Below, in pieces: positions 6,622-7,527 of a DNA stretch of 7,527 nt. The position numbers and the translations under genes were made by a program. Location: contig DXLY01000094.1 in the NCBI GenBank assembly GCA_019414465.1, forward strand, positions 1-7,527, written 5' to 3'. This DNA comes from Collinsella sp. (lineage in GTDB: Bacteria > Actinomycetota > Coriobacteriia > Coriobacteriales > Coriobacteriaceae). How positions within the stretch are numbered: position 1 is the stretch's first letter; each line of letters starts with the position of its first letter. Under the pieces are notes generated by a model that searched no databases, had not been told where the DNA came from, and worked only from the letters and a program-made list of their open reading frames with translations.

Positions 6622-6867
6622 ATGGCTACTAATCACGAGCTCGCGCTGTACGTTATGACCGGCTGCCCGTATTGCTTAAAGGTCAAGCACTTTTTGGCCG
6701 ATAACGGCGTGACCATTCCCGAGCGCAATATCTCGACCGATTCCGATGCCGAACAGACACTCATCGCCGTCGGCGGAAAACGCCAGGTTCCCTGCCTGTT
6801 CATCGACGGCAAACCACTCTACGAATCGAGCGACATCATCGCGTGGGTGCAGGAAAACCTGCTCTAG
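6622..6867 (+). CDS. Glutaredoxin family protein
   Basis: This 81-residue thioredoxin-fold protein is the size of a classical glutaredoxin, which reduces disulfides or glutathione/low-molecular-weight-thiol mixed disulfides in the cytoplasm. The dithiol active site is C15-P-Y-C18 in MTGCPYCLKVKHFL. The cis-proline is P57 in RQVPCLFIDGKPLYE, and YESSDIIAWVQ (67-77) corresponds to the thiol-cofactor-binding GxSxDI segment. The start at ATG 6622 is supported by GGAG at 6614-6617. A longer reading from TTG 6583 is open but adds residues that are not glutaredoxin-like and lacks a ribosome site. It lies 51 bases after the TipAS-type regulator with no obvious terminator between, so the two may share a transcript. 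A large hairpin follows its stop. The redox partner is not identifiable: many Actinobacteria lack glutathione, and a mycoredoxin-like or NrdH-like role is possible. Confidence 0.93.
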   Translation: MATNHELALYVMTGCPYCLKVKHFLADNGVTIPERNISTDSDAEQTLIAVGGKRQVPCLFIDGKPLYESSDIIAWVQENLL

Positions 6868-6915
6868 TACGCACGCTCTGTCCGTCCAGGGCCCCAACCC
6901 ATACGACCCAAACAT

Positions 6916-6968
6916 GTACACCAGCATCCAAAGTCGACATTTTTCGACATCTTTGGATGCTGGCGTAC
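6916..6968. terminator. Long stem-loop after the glutaredoxin gene
   Basis: GTACACCAGCATCCAAAG (6916-6933) pairs with CTTTGGATGCTGGCGTAC (6951-6968) at 17 of 18 positions; the one mismatch is A6920 with C6964. The 17-base centre carries TCGACAT twice (6934-6940 and 6944-6950) separated by TTT. A TTTTT run (6972-6976) begins three bases after the stem, so it can act as an intrinsic terminator for the + strand. The near-perfect long stem also suggests a dispersed palindromic element. Confidence 0.6.
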
Positions 6969-6977
6969 AACTTTTTG

Positions 6978-7008
6978 CTACTCATTGGGGACGCACTTAA
7001 ATGAGTAG
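6978..7008. repeat. Stem-loop repeat unit 1 with GGGGACG loop
   Basis: CTACTCATT (6978-6986) and AATGAGTAG (7000-7008) are perfect 9-bp complements enclosing the 13-base loop GGGGACGCACTTA. Unit 2 has the same geometry and the same GGGGACG loop start with different stem bases. Conserved loop plus compensated stem changes suggest a structure kept by selection or by mobility. Confidence 0.6.
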
Positions 7009-7018
7009 GCATTGGGGG

Positions 7019-7047
7019 TAGTCGTTGGGGACGTTCTTAAATGACTA
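7019..7047. repeat. Stem-loop repeat unit 2 with GGGGACG loop
   Basis: TAGTCGTT (7019-7026) and AATGACTA (7040-7047) pair over 8 bp with one G-T pair, enclosing the 13-base loop GGGGACGTTCTTA. The loop is the same length as in unit 1 and differs from it only at GT-TC versus GC-AC positions. It is the left half of a larger palindrome with unit 3. Confidence 0.6.
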
Positions 7048-7074
7048 GTCGTTAAAGAACGTCCCCGATGTCTA
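7046..7074. repeat. Stem-loop repeat unit 3, inverted copy, abutting the dus stop codon
   Basis: This is an inverted copy of unit 2: the 13-base loop at 7054-7066 is the complement of GGGGACGTTCTTT, flanked by TAGTCGTT and GATGTCTA, which pair imperfectly with two G-T pairs and one mismatch. Together, units 2 and 3 give perfect 12-bp arms (7027-7038 with 7055-7066) around GACTAGTC, a cruciform-capable palindrome. It stops one base short of the dus stop codon and could serve as its transcript end. Confidence 0.6.
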
Positions 7075-7075
7075 A

Positions 7076-7527
7076 CTAGCCGCGGAAGCGAGCTATGGGT
7101 GCGAGTGGCTGCTCGCGAAAGACCCGCTCGACGGCGGCACGGTACTCGTCGACCTTTTTGGTCTTACGTACGAGCTTGTGAACGGTAGCGGGGTCGGCGA
7201 AGGCGCATTTGGCGTAGAACCACCACTCCTTCATGCGAAAGACCGCGTTGCCGCCAATCTCTTCCGCATAGGCCGCAAACAGCATGTCGTGGAAACGCTG
7301 CAGTTCAGCCGCCGTGGCAGCAGGACCGCCCTTAACCATGCGAGCCAGCGCGGGGTTCGCGAGCAAGCCGCGCCCCAACATTACGTGGCGTGTTCCGGGA
7401 TAGGCCCCCACCAGCGCATCCATGTCCTCAAGATCAAAGATGTCGCCGTTATAGGCCACGGGAAACGGCGCCCGCTCCAACGTCTCGCCGTAAAACTCTT
7501 TACGCGGCGAGCCCGTATAACGGTCCT
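7076..7527 (-). CDS. tRNA-dihydrouridine synthase, C-terminal part (5' end outside window)
   Basis: About 149 C-terminal residues are visible, running off the right edge in an open frame (first readable residues DRYTGSPRKEFYGETLERAP). Dus enzymes reduce specific uridines of tRNA to dihydrouridine with FMN and NAD(P)H. The visible FMN-phosphate-binding elements of the TIM barrel are PVAYNGDIFDLED and HVMLGRGLLANPALAR. After them comes the helical C-terminal domain (residues beginning AAELQRFHDMLFAAYAEE), with KEWWFYAKCAF and the basic VHKLVRKTKKVDEYR segment likely to contact tRNA. The catalytic cysteine lies in the missing N-terminal part. The visible end has normal length and no break. Which Dus subfamily it belongs to cannot be decided from this part. 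Its stop is immediately next to the stem-loop repeats. Confidence 0.9.
   Translation of the reverse strand, partial: DRYTGSPRKEFYGETLERAPFPVAYNGDIFDLEDMDALVGAYPGTRHVMLGRGLLANPALARMVKGGPAATAAELQRFHDMLFAAYAEEIGGNAVFRMKEWWFYAKCAFADPATVHKLVRKTKKVDEYRAAVERVFREQPLAPIARFRG

Noticed and set aside
6978..7074. A CRISPR-like array
   Set aside because: The units are too few, vary in stem sequence, are partly inverted and overlap, with no spacers of constant length and no cas genes.

Overview
The window looks like a GC-rich chromosome of a gut Coriobacteriia actinobacterium, most likely Collinsella or a close relative. This is inferred from codon use, from the gene set (an orphan hybrid histidine kinase with two periplasmic solute-binding domains, a NimA-like flavoprotein, a MalY/PatB C-S lyase) and from short intergenic repeats carrying GGGGACG that I associate with that group. 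No marker gene proves the genus.

Layout, left to right. Bases 1-22 are the cut edge of a GGGGACG-type repeat. A large membrane hybrid sensor kinase (82-2919, +) is followed 42 bases later by a small pyridoxamine-phosphate-oxidase-like/NimA-like flavoprotein (2962-3441, +). A strong GC-rich hairpin (3486-3525) separates that pair from the converging PLP enzyme of the MalY/PatB family (3537-4751, -). Upstream of it, in the same direction, lies trmO (4864-5601, -), the tRNA t6A37 N6-methyltransferase. A divergent control region (5602-5742) holds two inverted repeats and a plausible promoter. It leads into a one-component regulator with an unusual order of domains, XRE helix-turn-helix, zinc ribbon, then TipAS drug-recognition domain (5743-6570, +), followed by a small glutaredoxin (6622-6867, +). 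The last intergenic stretch (6868-7075) is packed with hairpins: a long terminator-like stem-loop and then three related units with 13-base GGGGACG loops. The 3' end of a tRNA-dihydrouridine synthase (7076-7527, -, cut by the window edge) closes the region.

How the parts relate. The kinase and flavoprotein may be co-transcribed, because no terminator is visible between them. TrmO and MalY/PatB are co-directional, with a 112-base gap that could hold a separate promoter. The TipAS regulator and glutaredoxin are co-directional and 51 bases apart, so co-expression is possible but unproven. Two unrelated tRNA-modification genes (trmO, dus) lie in the right half.

The items most worth a second look are the XRE/zinc-ribbon/TipAS fusion, which seems to lack the cysteine that TipA uses to trap thiopeptides; the trmO start codon buried in a perfect 10-bp inverted repeat with no Shine-Dalgarno sequence; and the clustered stem-loop repeats before dus, a copy of which also begins the window. 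I see no CRISPR array, no transposase gene, no tRNA or rRNA gene and no clear new multi-gene defence system.
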